A DNA stretch of 64,000 bases from Ctenosaura bakeri (GCA_948474755.1 CAOLHI010001312.1:434001-498000); one strand, 5' to 3'. Counted from the first letter of the stretch, positions 12,090-22,304 are shown. A program made the numbers and translations. The notes: generated from the letters alone by a model not told the origin.

Positions 12090-12280
12090 TTGGAGTCTAA
12101 AGTTCATGGCTGGGATCTCTATCTGTATATGTCTTTAAACTGTTACAATTGCTTTACATTCTTTAAATTGTTTTCTATGTGTAGGCTATTTTAATTTGTT
12201 TTAAATTGATCTTACTGACTTAAATTGTTATAAATTGCTTTTTGATTGCATAACACCCTGAGATTTTAGGATATAAGGTA
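12090..12280 (+). repeat. L2-type LINE 3' untranslated end
   Basis: AT-rich TTTAAATTGTTTT-type text followed by CATAACACCCTGAGATTTTAGGATATAAGGTAG, the decayed form of the GCCCTGAGTCC...GGGATATAAAT terminus. Only the last 200 bp of the LINE are present. Confidence 0.6.
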
Positions 12281-12287
12281 GTTGTTG

Positions 12288-12700
12288 TTGTTATGTGCCT
12301 TCAAGTCATTTCTGAGGCCACTTCTGCACTATACTGTTATAGTGCTATTATTCCACTTTCAACATCCTATGGAATCCTGGGGTTTGTAGTTTTGGGAGGG
12401 GCATTTAGGATTCTCAGCCAGAGAGCTCTTTGGCCTCAGTAAACTACAAACCCTAGAATTCCACAGGATGTTGAAAGTGGAATGATAGTAACAATGTAGT
12501 GCGGAAATGGCCTGTCTTATGGCGACTCTAAGGAGAACTTATCATGGACTTTTCTTGGCAAGTTTGTTCAGGAGGAATTTACCTTTGCCTTTGCTGAGGA
12601 AGTGTGACTTGCTTAAGGTCACCAAGTAGGATTCAAACCCTGGTCTCCAGAGTTGTAGTCTAATGCTCAGATTACTACATTACGCTGGCTCCACAGGATA
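12288..12700 (-). repeat. tRNA-headed SINE split by MITE A3
   Basis: The body starts GTGCCTTCAAGTCATTTCTGA (12295-12315), is interrupted by A3, and resumes at 12516 with CTTATGGCGACTCTAAGGAG. It then reads TTTTCTTGGCAAG, GTGTGACTTGCTTAAGGTCACC, and a tRNA-like GGATTCAAACCCTGGTCTCC with CTCAGATTACTACATTACGCTGGCTCC. Removing A3 restores a continuous SINE, so the SINE is older than the A insertion. Confidence 0.85.
12316..12512. mobile_element. MITE A3, inserted into a SINE
   Basis: It starts GGCCACTTCTGCAC and ends GTGCGGAAATGGCC (197 bp), with a long inverted repeat throughout. Flanking triplets are TGA (12313-12315) and TGT (12513-12515). Because the SINE is interrupted in a known word (TTCTGA-CTTATGG), the target site can be read directly: a 3-bp duplication, the second copy with one substitution. 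Confidence 0.9.
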
Positions 12701-12869
12701 TAAGGCAGGATATAATTATCTGTATAAATAAATCCAATTAAGGAAGTAGAAGTCAGGCACATAGCTGTTTTAGGCTACAGGTTGTTATTAACAGTGTGCA
12801 AAAAAAATTGTAATTTATTTTTGAACTTTTCAAAATTCAAATTGCACTAACTTAGAGATGATAATATCT

Positions 12870-13075
12870 AGTTGTTTTGTTGTTGCTGTTTTTGTTGTGT
12901 GCCTTTAAGTTGCTTCCTACTTACGGTGACCCTAAGGCAAACCTATCAAGAGGTTTTTTTTTGGGGGGGGGTGCTGAGAGTGTGTGATATGCCAAAGGTC
13001 ACATAGTAGGTTTCCATGACTGAGTGAAGAATCAAACCCTGGTCCAATGTTCAAACTGCTACACCATACTAGCTC
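12870..13075 (-). repeat. tRNA-headed SINE (minus strand)
   Basis: After a TTGTTGTTGC stretch (the SINE tail) the body reads GTGTGCCTTTAAGTTGCTTCC, then CTTACGGTGACCCTAAGGCAAACC. It ends with GGTTTCCATGACTGAGTGAAGAATCAAACCCTGGTCC and CAAACTGCTACACCATACTAGCTC, the tRNA-derived head in inverse orientation. It is close to full length. Confidence 0.8.
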
Positions 13076-13079
13076 AATA

Positions 13080-14933
13080 TCTAATCACTCACTACCTATT
13101 TTTTAAAATATAAACTCAATAAAAACTAATATGAGCTTTCTGAAGATGTGAGAAGGAAAAGGCAATTTTTCAACATTTCTAGTGGCAACATTTACAGATT
13201 GAGATATATAAGGACAAGCAATCTTGATCATCTTAAATGAATAAAAGGTTACTGGTGTTATGAGGAATCACAGAGGAGAGCTCACAAAAGTAACTGCCCT
13301 TGATCATGTTATCAGAAATAAGGTTGCTATTCCTCTTATCCCAGGTTGGCTATATGGACCTGGAGTGAATACGGGAAAATGCTGGTGTGTATGTGGTTAT
13401 GCTTACTTTAAACATGGAAACAGCTTACCATTCTCTGTATAAATTTTATTAAGATTTTAACTAATCAACTAAACAATTTAACTTGTTATAAAGGTAAATT
13501 TATAATTAAATTTATTTGTGTAAATATTATTATGTAAATAATAATAGCTGGAATTCTGTGCCACAATTACATGTACATCCTGAATATTTACTGCCCAACA
13601 ACATATTTTCCTAGACTGCATACATGTATTTTGGGTCCAGAAGTCAATAGCTTGGAAAACACTTCAACTTATGTTTAAAATTTCCATGCCCAATTCCATG
13701 CAGAAAATCTGTATGTTCCTTGAGTGAGAGAGGAGTGCTGATTTTCATTGCTATATGGATTATTGTGGATAATGGATAATATTATATGGGCTAGATAAAT
13801 ATTTGGAAGCTCCAGACTCTTCAAGTAGCATTCTGTTAGTATACTTACTATACATTATTAATAATTTTTCAGTTGAAAAAAAAAGTCCTTATCCACATTT
13901 CACTTTTATATGGATATCAACATGTTAATAGATGCTACAAAACACTGTTCTGGAACAAAGGCTTTGGAAGCCAACTTTCATTAGAATGAACATGGTTTAA
14001 ACTCTTTTGCTGTCTCTTTCAAGTACATTCACAAGATATAAAAGAAAACATCACCACTGCTGTGCCTTTTTTCGTCTTGGTGATACTGCCTGTGAGGGTC
14101 TCTTCTGTTGAGTGTGATGATGTGACTGGGGAAAACTGTCATATAGGGTTAAGAACACAAGAAAAACAGATATCATCACCATCACTACCCACCATCAACA
14201 ACAATAAAGGTCTATCTCTTTTTTTACTTCATGGCTCCATCCCCAATCAGATCAAAACTTCTTACTAGAAGAAAAGATTATTTATATGCTCAAAGTGAAA
14301 TATTTACATAACTGCCTATCATTTGAAAAATTGCAGAGCCTCTCTGGAACACTCTCTTTATTAGAAACAGTATTCCCAATTCATTTTCTTTCAAAAGACA
14401 GGAAAGATGAAACATTGACTAGGACCTTCTTCTCCATAACAGAGACTTTGCTTTGAAGAAGTTATGAGAAATGCAGCCATAGTTTGGAGCATAGCTCCAT
14501 CATCAAATACGTGCCTTGTCAGTTCTAGTTACTGGAATTAACCCTTTTCTCTAATAACAAAGGAGGAACCACATTCCATTGGGATGGTAATTTATTGAAG
14601 GACTGTGCTGGTCCTTCTGCAGTCTAAAAAGTTCTCCCTATAGCTATAAGGATGTGGCCACACTAAATGGCAGATAAAGAACATCACATGGTTCAAATAT
14701 TGGTTTGTGCTTTGCCTTGTTCTGCTGGGTGAACAATATTAATTTGGTTTAAAGAGTAATTAACAATATCAGCTAGAATTCTACACAGGCTATTTAGTTT
14801 CATTTGCAACACTAAGTCATTTCTCCCAGCTTGATCTCCCTCCAATCTGTTTCAGTGTAGCAAGAGAAGGAGGTTCATTCTGCTGACAACCAGGGCATGG
14901 GTGGATGACGTTTCTACCTCTCTACTGCCAATG
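13080..14933. other. Single-copy DNA, no gene seen
   Basis: AT-rich sequence with no repeat I can name. Open frames stay below 70 codons. No exon-like segment stands out. Confidence 0.45.
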
Positions 14934-14941
14934 AGTGAGGC

Positions 14942-15104
14942 CAGGGCTGCCTTATCCATTAGACACTTTAGGAACAGTGCCTAGGGCCTACAAAAATTTT
15001 AGGGCCTACAGAAAACAGGATTTTAGGGCTTAGTGGTATGTCAAGATGAGGCAGTGAGTTGAAAGCAAGTGCTTAGGGCCTATGAAAAACTTAATACAGC
15101 CCTG
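14942..15104. mobile_element. Short hAT-type MITE with 8-bp target duplication
   Basis: The 163-bp element has CAGGGCTG and CAGCCCTG ends and is flanked by AGTGAGGC (14934-14941) and AGTGAGTC (15105-15112), an 8-bp duplication with one mismatch. Both features are typical of hAT elements. The interior contains repeated AGGGCCTA words and no coding capacity. Confidence 0.8.
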
Positions 15105-15498
15105 AGTGAGTCTGCAACATAAAAGGACAGCAAAGTTCCTCTTTCTGCTTGTCACAGCTTCTCTTGCTGTTTGCAGTGGGGTTTGAAACCTTATCTACCT
15201 GTACCTTGATCGCCAGCAGGATGGACCTCCTTGTCGCAGTGAAACTGATGCCTGGTAAAGCAGGTTTGGGAGAACGGGTATAATTATGGCAACAGTGGCT
15301 CAATAGCTACTATATAAGGATTGTGAATATGGCCATTTCTGCACTACACTGTTATAGTGCTATTATTCCACTTTCAACATCCTGTGGAATTCTGGGGTTT
15401 GTAGTTTACTGAGTCCGAAGAGCTCTCTGGCTGAGAATTTTAAATGCCCCTCCCTAAACTGCAAACCCCAGGATTCCATAGGATGTTGAAAGTGGAAT

Positions 15499-15830
15499 CT
15501 CCCTGAGCACACGGTCTAACTGACTAATGAGGATGAGGAGCCAGCTAGGGGGGAGGAATCTTATTAGGAGCTCCCAATGGCCCTCAGGCTCATTTCCCAG
15601 AGGAGAGTACAGAGGGAGAGCTGGGTCTGTGAAGACATCCTTGACCAGGTGTGTTTACAGGCTTGTGGGGCTGTGCTTGTTTGTTTGTTTTTTTGTTTTT
15701 TGTTTTTGTTAAGTCTCCTTTAGCTGGCTGTGTGCTCTCCCTGAGCACACAGTCTGACTGACTAATGAGGGGGAGGAACCAGCTAGGGGAGAGGAATCTT
15801 ATTAGGAGCTCCCTTTGGCACGCACAGTTG
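15499..15830 (+). repeat. Tandemly duplicated CR1 5' leader, 238-bp period
   Basis: The leader word CTCCCTGAGCACAC occurs at 15499 and again at 15737. Each copy is followed by closely similar sequence: CTGACTAATGAGG, GAGGAAYCAGCTAGGGG, GAGGAATCTTATTAGGAGCTCCC. The first unit also contains a T-rich stretch near 15678-15712. Tandem leader units resemble the monomeric promoters of some LINEs. That they drive transcription is inference; no promoter motif was identified. Confidence 0.85.
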
Positions 15831-15963
15831 AAGTTTTTTACTTCAATCCTTCAACGCTTGGCAATCCGTAGAGCAGACGTAGCATATACAGCTGAATTTG
15901 AGAAAGAAAGCCCAGTTATTCTTTCTAGAACTACTCCCTGTACTACTCTCTGTAGTATCGAGG

Positions 15964-17001
15964 ATGGAAGGTGAGGGAGCTGCCGTGGTCACCTGTAGCA
16001 CTTGTGGGATGTTCCTTTTCTTGTGCCAAGATGTTGTCGGGTACACCTGCAGCAAGTGCAAGCTGATGACCTTCTTGGAGGAGAAGGTTCACCAGCTGGA
16101 GGCACGAGTTTCTAATCTTCGTCTTATTAGGGAAGGTGAGGAATTTTTGGAAAGGGCAGAGAAGACCTTACAGAAGACCGAATGTGCGGAGGAACTGCCA
16201 GATCAGGAAGCCAGCACACTGTGCCAGGAAACAGAGGCTTGGAGGAATGTCACATGGAGAAGTAGAAGGACCAGGAAGGTAGCAGAGACTCTCAACCTAC
16301 ACAATCACTTCAAAGTTCTTGGCCTTACAAACAATGAGGAGCACCAGGAGGAGGGAACAGAATGTCAACAAGAAGGAATCCAACTTCGGCAACAAGAACT
16401 AAATCAACACTCCCAGCCTAAACAGAATGCCCAGGAAATCCTAGAAGAACATGCTCATCGAGGAGCCCTGGACAAGCCTCAGAGGAGGCGAGTTCTGGTT
16501 GTTTGGGGACTCCTTGCTCAGAGGAACCGAACTGGCGATTTGCAGACTGGACAAGCTCAATCAAGAGATCTGCTGTCTTCCCGGGGCCAAGATCAACCAC
16601 ATAACGGAGAGACTAACCAGGCTGGTCAAGCCCACTGACCATAAGCCCCTCATTTTGGTTCATGTCAGAACCAATGACACTGTGAGGCGCAGCTTTTACC
16701 ACATCACAAAGGACTATGAGCTTAAGGACAAAGGACAAAGCTTAAGGACCTTGGTGTGCAGGTGGCCATTTCGTTTCTCCTCCCTGTTCAAGGATATGGC
16801 ACACGAAGGGAAAGGCTAATAGAAGAGGTCAACAACTGGCTCCGCACATGGTGCCACTGGCAACGGTTTGGGTTTTTGGAACACGGCCTGAATTTCCATG
16901 AACGTGGGCTTCTGGCAAGGGATGGGCTGCACCTCACGAAACTTGGCAGGAATGTTTTTGCAAACAGTCTCTCAAGGAGGATTAAGAGGTCTTTAAACTA
17001 A
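15964..17001 (+). pseudogene. CR1 ORF1 with zinc-knuckle-like motif, coiled coil and SGNH esterase
   Basis: The likely start is ATG 15964 (MEGEGAAVV...). Residues just downstream form a paired cysteine motif, CSTC, then CSKC about 20 residues later, followed by a charged, glutamate-rich coiled-coil-like stretch (EEKVHQLEARV...). An SGNH/GDSL esterase domain follows but is spread over two reading frames. The frame +1 nucleotide downstream carries the block I motif FGDSLLRG (about 16505) and the block III equivalent HVRTNDT (about 16666; the usual glycine is arginine). The original frame resumes and carries block V, DGLHLTKLG (about 16921). At least two frameshifts are needed, so the ORF is broken. 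Esterase-type ORF1 proteins are known in CR1/L2-clade LINEs, where they are thought to help the retrotransposition particle. Confidence 0.82.
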
Positions 17002-17093
17002 GTTCCTCTGGGGAGGGAGACAATATTATTCAGGGCAAGGACTCGGCAAGTGCAGGTGGAAAAGGCCTAAATGATATTGGACAAGTAGTACAA

Positions 17094-18053
17094 GTGGCCA
17101 ATGGCAGGAGGAGTAGGAACTATAGTACAGGACTTGCAGGAAGGGCCCAGGGACTTAAGTGTCTCTACACTAATGTACGGAGTATGGGAAACAAGCAAGA
17201 TGAACTTGAACTCCTAGAACAACAAAATAAATACAATTTGATAGGAATCACTGAGACCTGGTGGGATGAGTCTCATGATTGGAATGTAGGAATAGAGGGG
17301 TATAGCCTATTTTGTAAAAATAGACCAAACAAGAAAGGAGGAGGAGTATCCTTGTATGTCAAGGATGTTTTCACCCGTGAAGAGATCCATGACTTAAACC
17401 CAGAAAGTCAGGTTGAGAGCATCTGGGTAAGAATTAAAGGAGTGAGAGACAATAGGGATATTCTGATGGGAGTTTACTATAGACCTCCAACTCAGACTGA
17501 GGACTTTGATGATGCCTTCCTCAACCAAATGACTGCACATTCAAAGAGGAGAGATACAGTAATAATAGGAGATTTCAATTACCCGGATATATGCTGGCAA
17601 TCAAAATCTGCCAAGACAGCAAGGTCAAGAAGGTTTCTTGCTTGTCTTGCAGACAATTTCATGGTCCAGAAGGTGGAAGAGGCCACAAGGGGATCAAATA
17701 GTCTAGATCTGATCCTGACCAACAGGGATGACCTTGTTAATGAGGTAGAAGTGGTTGGATCTTTAGGGGGGAGTGACCATGCTCTATTGGAATTTGGCAT
17801 TCAGTGGGAAGGAGAAGATAAGTGCAGCCAGACACTCATCTTAGATTTTAGAAAAGCAGACTTCTGTAAACTTAAGGAACTGCTGGCTGGAATTCCATGG
17901 TCAAGAATAGTGAAAGGGAAAGGAGTCCAGGAGGCATGGGAGTTCCTTAAAAGGGAGATACTGAAGGCACAGTCTAAAACTGTGCCAGTAAGGCAGAAAA
18001 ATGGAAGGCATCTGAAGAAACCAGAATGGTTGACTAAAATCTCTCAGCTGAGC
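17094..18053 (+). pseudogene. CR1 ORF2 N-terminal part: intact AP-like endonuclease domain
   Basis: The 320-codon frame has the expected apurinic-like endonuclease motifs in order: LYTNVRSM with the metal-site Asn (residue 27), ITETWW with the catalytic Glu (54), GVYYRPP (126-132), IIGDFNYPD with Asp160 and Asn162, SLDLILTN (203-210) and GSDHALLEF with the Asp228-His229 pair. The domain itself is open and looks undamaged. The frame stops at 18054 because of a frameshift; the linker continues in another frame from 18059. The endonuclease nicks the target DNA in target-primed reverse transcription. Without RT the copy cannot move. Confidence 0.9.
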
Positions 18054-18058
18054 TAAGT

Positions 18059-18500
18059 GTTAAGAGAAACATGTATAGGAAATGGAAGAAGGGGGAAACC
18101 ACCAAAGAAGAATTTAAGCAAGTTGCCAGGAGATGTAGGGAGGAGGTCAGAAAGACTAAAGCACAGAATGAACTTAGGCTGGCCAGAGACATTAAAAACA
18201 ATAAAAAGGGCTTTTTAAAAGATGTCTGCAGCAAAAGGAAAAAGAAGGAGACGATAGGGTCACTGCGCAGAGAAGACGGCGAATTACTCACAGGGGGAAG
18301 AGAAAAGGCAGAACTACTTAACACCTTCTTTGCCTCAGTTTTTTCCCAGAAGGATACAAGCACTCACCCTGGCGGTTGGGGAGCAGGGGAGGAAGCAGGG
18401 GAAATGAGGCACATAATAGATAGAGAGGTGGTACAGGAATACCTGGCCACACTGGATGAATTCAAGTCTCCAGGACCAGATGAATTGCATCTTAGGACAT
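18059..18500 (+). pseudogene. CR1 ORF2 linker, out of frame, ending at deletion
   Basis: From 18059 the protein continues in a new frame with the basic linker characteristic of CR1 ORF2 (RNMYRKWKKGETTKEEFKQ, CREEVRKTKAQNELRLARD, FFASVFSQKD) up to KSPGPDELHLRTL. In the family this motif is followed by the reverse transcriptase palm (see 58311-61010, where KELAEVI..., VPIFKKA... and YFDFSKAF follow). Here it is joined instead to sequence just upstream of the DLDRL...KANKM segment. The RT palm, including the FADD site, is absent. Confidence 0.88.
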
Positions 18501-18504
18501 TAAT

Positions 18505-19253
18505 CAAAATTTAAAATGACCTGGACAGATTGTAGAGCTGGGCTAAGGCTAACAAAATGAAAATCAACAGAGAGAAATGTAAGGTCTTACACTTAGGTAG
18601 AAAAAATGGGATACAGAAATATAGGATGGGGGACACGTGGCTGGATAGCAGTGCATGTGAAAGGGATCTAGGAGTCTTCATGGACCACAAGCTGAACATG
18701 AGTCAGCAGTGTGGTAGCCAAGAAAGCCAGTGCAATTCTCAGCTGCATCAATAGGAGTATGGTGTCTAGATCGAGGGAGGTACTGGTACCACTCTACTCT
18801 GCTTTGGTTAGGCCTCATTTGGAATACTGTGTCCAGTTCTGAGCACCCCAATTCAAGACGGACATGGTCAAGCTGGAGCAAGTCCAGAGGAGGGCGACCA
18901 AAATGGTGAGGGGCCTGGAAGCCATGCCCTATGAGGACAGACTTAAAGAGCAGGGTATGTTTAGTCTGCAGAAGAGAAGGTTAAGAGGGAACATGATAGC
19001 CATGTTTAAATATTTGAAGGGATGCCATGTAGAGGAAGGAGAGAGCTTGTTTTCTGCTGCTCCAGAGACCAGGACAAGGAGCAATGGATTCAAGCTGCAG
19101 GAAAGGAGATTCCACCTGAACCTCAGGAAGAACTTCCTGACAGTCAGGGCTGTCTGGCAGTGGAAGCTGCTGCCTCAATGGTGTGTAGTGGAGTCTCCTT
19201 CTTTAGAGGTTTTTAAGCAGAGGCTGGATTGCCGTCTGTCGGAAGTGCTTTGA
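18505..19253 (+). pseudogene. CR1 ORF2 C-terminal part
   Basis: After the deletion junction the text codes KANKMKINREKCKVLHLGRKN (one stop upstream), then [15 protein letters not shown]. After a frame change it codes [86 protein letters not shown] and RKNFLTVRAVWQWKLLP, ending RLSEVL at 19253. These are the usual C-terminal ORF2 landmarks of vertebrate CR1. The segment is preserved but split over three frames. Confidence 0.88.
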
Positions 19254-19368
19254 GGGTGTTCTTGCATGGCAGGGGGTTGGACTGGATGGCCCCTGTGGTC
19301 TCTTCCAACTCTACATTTCTATGATTCTATGAATAATAGCACTGTAACAGTATAGTGCAGAAATTGCC

Positions 19369-20713
19369 TATGGATCAGTTACAAATCCTTTAACAGCAAG
19401 TTATGTATCCAAAAGTGGAAGACTGTCTTCTAGCCATCCATTTTAGTTACCATTGAAAAACAAGAACATAAAAATTACTTTTAAAAGAATACAGTAATAT
19501 AGCACTAACTGTTTACTCAGAAGGGCAGATCCTTGAAATTACAACTGTAGCTAATTCATTTTAAAAGTAACTTCCTGGGCTCTGGTTTCATTATTGTTTA
19601 CATCAAACTGAGACTCATCCTGCTTTGCTGTGGGGAGAAGTATTGGAAGTTGATGTTGTGAGATGGGAAAGGGGGCACAGACATTTCCTTTCAGCCCCGA
19701 GGCAACTTTAAAAAGCATGGCTTTCCCTCACCCTGCCGAATACAAACTAACTGGTTTCTAATAAGTGATTATCACGGTGTATGCATTATGATCATGACTA
19801 AATGGAACTAAAGAGGACATTTTCAGAATAATGTGAAGTTTTTAGGCAATGATACTATCTGATCATTTTCAACTGAAAAGTTGTTATTATTGCACCACTG
19901 AAGTCATATATTAGGCAGAGATGCTGCAGCTCTGTGTGATTGGTTGATTTCTTCCCTGTTGTCAATAAGCTTTGGAAGTTCTTTTCTTTTTTTCAAAGGG
20001 CAACAGGTTTTCATTTTGTTTTCTGTTGTACAGCTTGCCATTTATCTCTTCTTCATCCTCCTCAGGATGGAGCAGACAAAAATCTCCCCGAGGTCTGACT
20101 TACCAGAAGGTCTCCCCAGGCTTTCATGAGGCCTGCACAGGACCAGATAAGAAAAGAGTATACTTCAAACAGCTGAGCATTAATCAGTCAGCATGGCTCC
20201 TAGCTCAGCGCTAGTGCAAAGGAATGCAGTTCAGAGGATCACTTAAATTAAATGAAATTAAATGAGACAGACTCACTTAATTCTTGCTATATATTTTTTT
20301 TTTAAAGGAGCCCTTGAAGTGCTGTTTTCAACTAGTTGGTCTATGATGTCACCAAGCGAGGCAGCTAATCTGCCTCATCAGAGAGTGAAGTGGCAACAAG
20401 ACCCTTGGGTTTCTTTTGTAGAAATGTTGATGTGGCCTTTGAAACAACAACAAAGGGTCCCCTTCATGTCTTATTCATACCTCTGCAAAAGAAGAAGGCG
20501 AGAAAACATATTTTACCATCTATTATCTTTAAAGAGACTGCTGAACCCTTCCCCTTATATCAATGACTCTTGAACCGTATGCTAATGAGTTGTGTCTAGA
20601 CTCACTGAAATCAGTAAGGCATAATTTAGTCATGATTTGCTCAGGTCCCACAGATTTCTTTGGGTCTACTTTATGGCTGGCTCAGACTGGATCAGGCCTA
20701 GTGTTGCAACTCT
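19369..20713. other. Single-copy DNA with possible conserved non-coding segments
   Basis: No gene or repeat is recognised. The parts around 19890-19990 (GTGTGATTGGTTGATTTC, GTTGTCAATAAGCTTTGG) and 20195-20400 have the balanced, high-complexity, homeodomain-site-rich look of vertebrate conserved non-coding elements. This is a visual impression only. Confidence 0.3.
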
Positions 20714-20893
20714 GGCCATTTCCCAACTAGACTGTTATAGCGCTATCATTCCACTTGCAACATCCTATGGAATCCTGGGGTTTGCAGTTTAGGGAGGGGC
20801 CAGCCGGCCCCTCCCGAAACTGCAAACCCCAGGATTCCATAGGATGTTGCAAGTGGAATGATAATGCTATAACAGTCTAGTGTGGAAATGGCC
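20714..20893. mobile_element. MITE A5, near-perfect 180-bp hairpin
   Basis: It begins GGCCATTTCCCAAC and ends GTGTGGAAATGGCC, flanked by identical TCT triplets (20711-20713 and 20894-20896). The two arms are almost exact complements: CTATCATTCCACTTGCAACA pairs with the right arm's TGTTGCAAGTGGAATGATA, and GAGGGGCCAGCCGGCCCCTCCC forms the turn. It is the best preserved foldback copy in the window and has no coding capacity. Confidence 0.92.
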
Positions 20894-21228
20894 TCTGTGA
20901 GTGTTGTGAGTGAGTGTTGTGTGTGGAATTTGACTTCCTGTCTTCCAAACTGGTAGCAAGTTCCAGTTGTAGTTACAATAGAGATGTTTGGTGCCAAGTT
21001 CCTAAGTAGTAGTCCATAATCTGTTCCATTTCAGGGCCACATGGATTGTTTTAAAGAGGTTTGTTTTAAAGGAGTTTTAATAGAAAAAGTATGAAAATAC
21101 ATTTTATCAAATTCAAGTATGCATTTAAATAATATTTTTAAAGTTTTTTTCTCTCAAAACATGCATTCACATGTGTATTTTCCCTTAAAAACACATTTTG
21201 AAACTGATTTTTATTTAAAAATACATAC

Positions 21229-21595
21229 AGTCATCCCTCCACATTCGCTAGGGTTAGGGGAACAGGCTCCCCCATGGAAGCAGAAAAACCATGAGTAACT
21301 TTAGGCCCTCACAAACCATATTTAACACACAAAAAAAGTATGATCACCATATTCAACCCACCAAGGATTCCTTTGAGGCATTCGGGTACCTTCACAAGAC
21401 AGAAGAGCTTACTGCCACCTCCACTGCTGCTCCACATCATTTCAAAGAGGGATTTACAAGCCTTGTTCACACTTTCTCAGTCTCACAAGGCTTACAGTCC
21501 TTGTTAAAAATGGCATAAGGAGGCGGGAGAGGTGACAGCAAATAATCTGTGAATAATCAAATCTGCAAAAGTGAAACCCACAAATGACTATATTT
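21229..21595. mobile_element. Tigger-like DNA transposon remnant
   Basis: The left end reads ACAGTCATCCCTCCACATTCGCTAGGG, the Tigger-style terminus. The text then runs GGAACAGGCTCCCCCATGG and later AATAATCTGTGAATAATCAAATCTGCAAAAGTGAAACCCAC, the expected right subterminal region. The outermost right end is lost. It is the same family type as 9735-10192 with a different interior and no transposase. Confidence 0.6.
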
Positions 21596-21924
21596 TAAAA
21601 TGGAGGTGGACATTGAGAAGGGTCTGAAGGGCAATTTTCTGATCCTCGAGGGGCTGACCAGACTAAAAACAGCAGCAGCAACAACAGCAAACCAGAAGTA
21701 GAAAGAAATCCATTTCTGTTTTTTTTATATTAAATGAGGTTTTTAAATGATTAATGGTGCATCCAAACCCTGAAACCTACTCAAAAGGTGAAATTTCTAC
21801 CCTTGGGGGATTTCAAGAAAGGCAAGTCACCTTTGGAGGGGCTTTAGGGGACAGTGTGGGGGGTCTGGTCTCCAAATATATCCTTGGGGCTACATTTTGC
21901 CTCCCCTCCTTCAAAATTTATATC

Positions 21925-22304
21925 AGAGTTCCGCACCTTACCATCTTCTGGTGCTGGGGTGCGGGGATCACATGAGCAGACTCTGGCAAGAAGCTCTCGT
22001 GTCTGGGGTCCTTCGGCTCCGCTCGAGCTGCCTGCTTGTGTGAGAGCCCCACCTCTTCCTTCTGCAGTGCAGCCTGGGACCTTCCCAGGCTGCGCAGCAG
22101 CAAGAAGCCCAACCAGCATGGCTCTGGAGACTCTGCACACCAGGTAAGTTATAGTCATTTTAGCTGAAAATGAAAAGGTGCACGATCGGCACCTGCCCTA
22201 CCCTGGAGCATCATGCAATTTTGAGTGTGTCATGCGGATCACTCCCCACAATCATGCAATGCTCCTGGGGCCCTTTCACATGGAAAATGCTAACTGAAAG
22301 GGCC
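21925..22304 (-). mobile_element. MITE B2, GC-rich
   Basis: It runs from GAGTTCCGCACCTTACC to CTGAAAGGGCC. The order of internal blocks (CTGGGGTGCGGGGATC, CTTCCTTCTGCAGTGCAGCCTGGGA, GCTGAAAATGAAAAGGTGCACGAT, GGAGCATCATGCAATTTTGAGTG) is the inverse of B1 and B3 and matches B4. CpG decay to TG/CA is visible, so it is older than B1 or B8. Its left end is slightly truncated. Confidence 0.75.

Larger units (their letters stand above)
15499..19330 (+). mobile_element. Nearly complete CR1 LINE with internal RT deletion
   Basis: The LINE runs from a duplicated leader (15499-15963) through ORF1 (15964-17001), ORF2 endonuclease (17094-18053), the downstream linker (18071-18500), a deletion junction near 18500, the C-terminal ORF2 segment (18557-19253) and a 3' end with GGTTGGACTGGATGGCCC...TCTTCCAACTC and ATTTCTATGATTCTAT. 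A GAAT word borders both sides (15495-15498 and 19331-19334), a possible 4-bp target duplication. Frameshifts in both ORFs and loss of the RT core make it incapable of autonomous retrotransposition. It lies inside MITE A4. Confidence 0.92.
15331..19368. mobile_element. MITE A4, split by a CR1 LINE
   Basis: The left portion (15331-15498) begins GGCCATTTCTGCAC and covers most of the palindrome to GTTGAAAGTGGAAT. The right portion resumes after the CR1 at about 19331 with GAATAATAGCACTGTAACAG and ends with GTGCAGAAATTGCC at 19368. The outer flanks are identical TAT triplets (15328-15330 and 19369-19371), a perfect 3-bp target duplication now separated by 4 kb. This shows that A4 was in place before the CR1 inserted. 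Confidence 0.92.

Noticed and set aside
17094..18053. Host endonuclease gene
   Set aside because: The endonuclease domain is followed by the CR1 linker and C-terminus and a CR1 tail, so it is part of a LINE.
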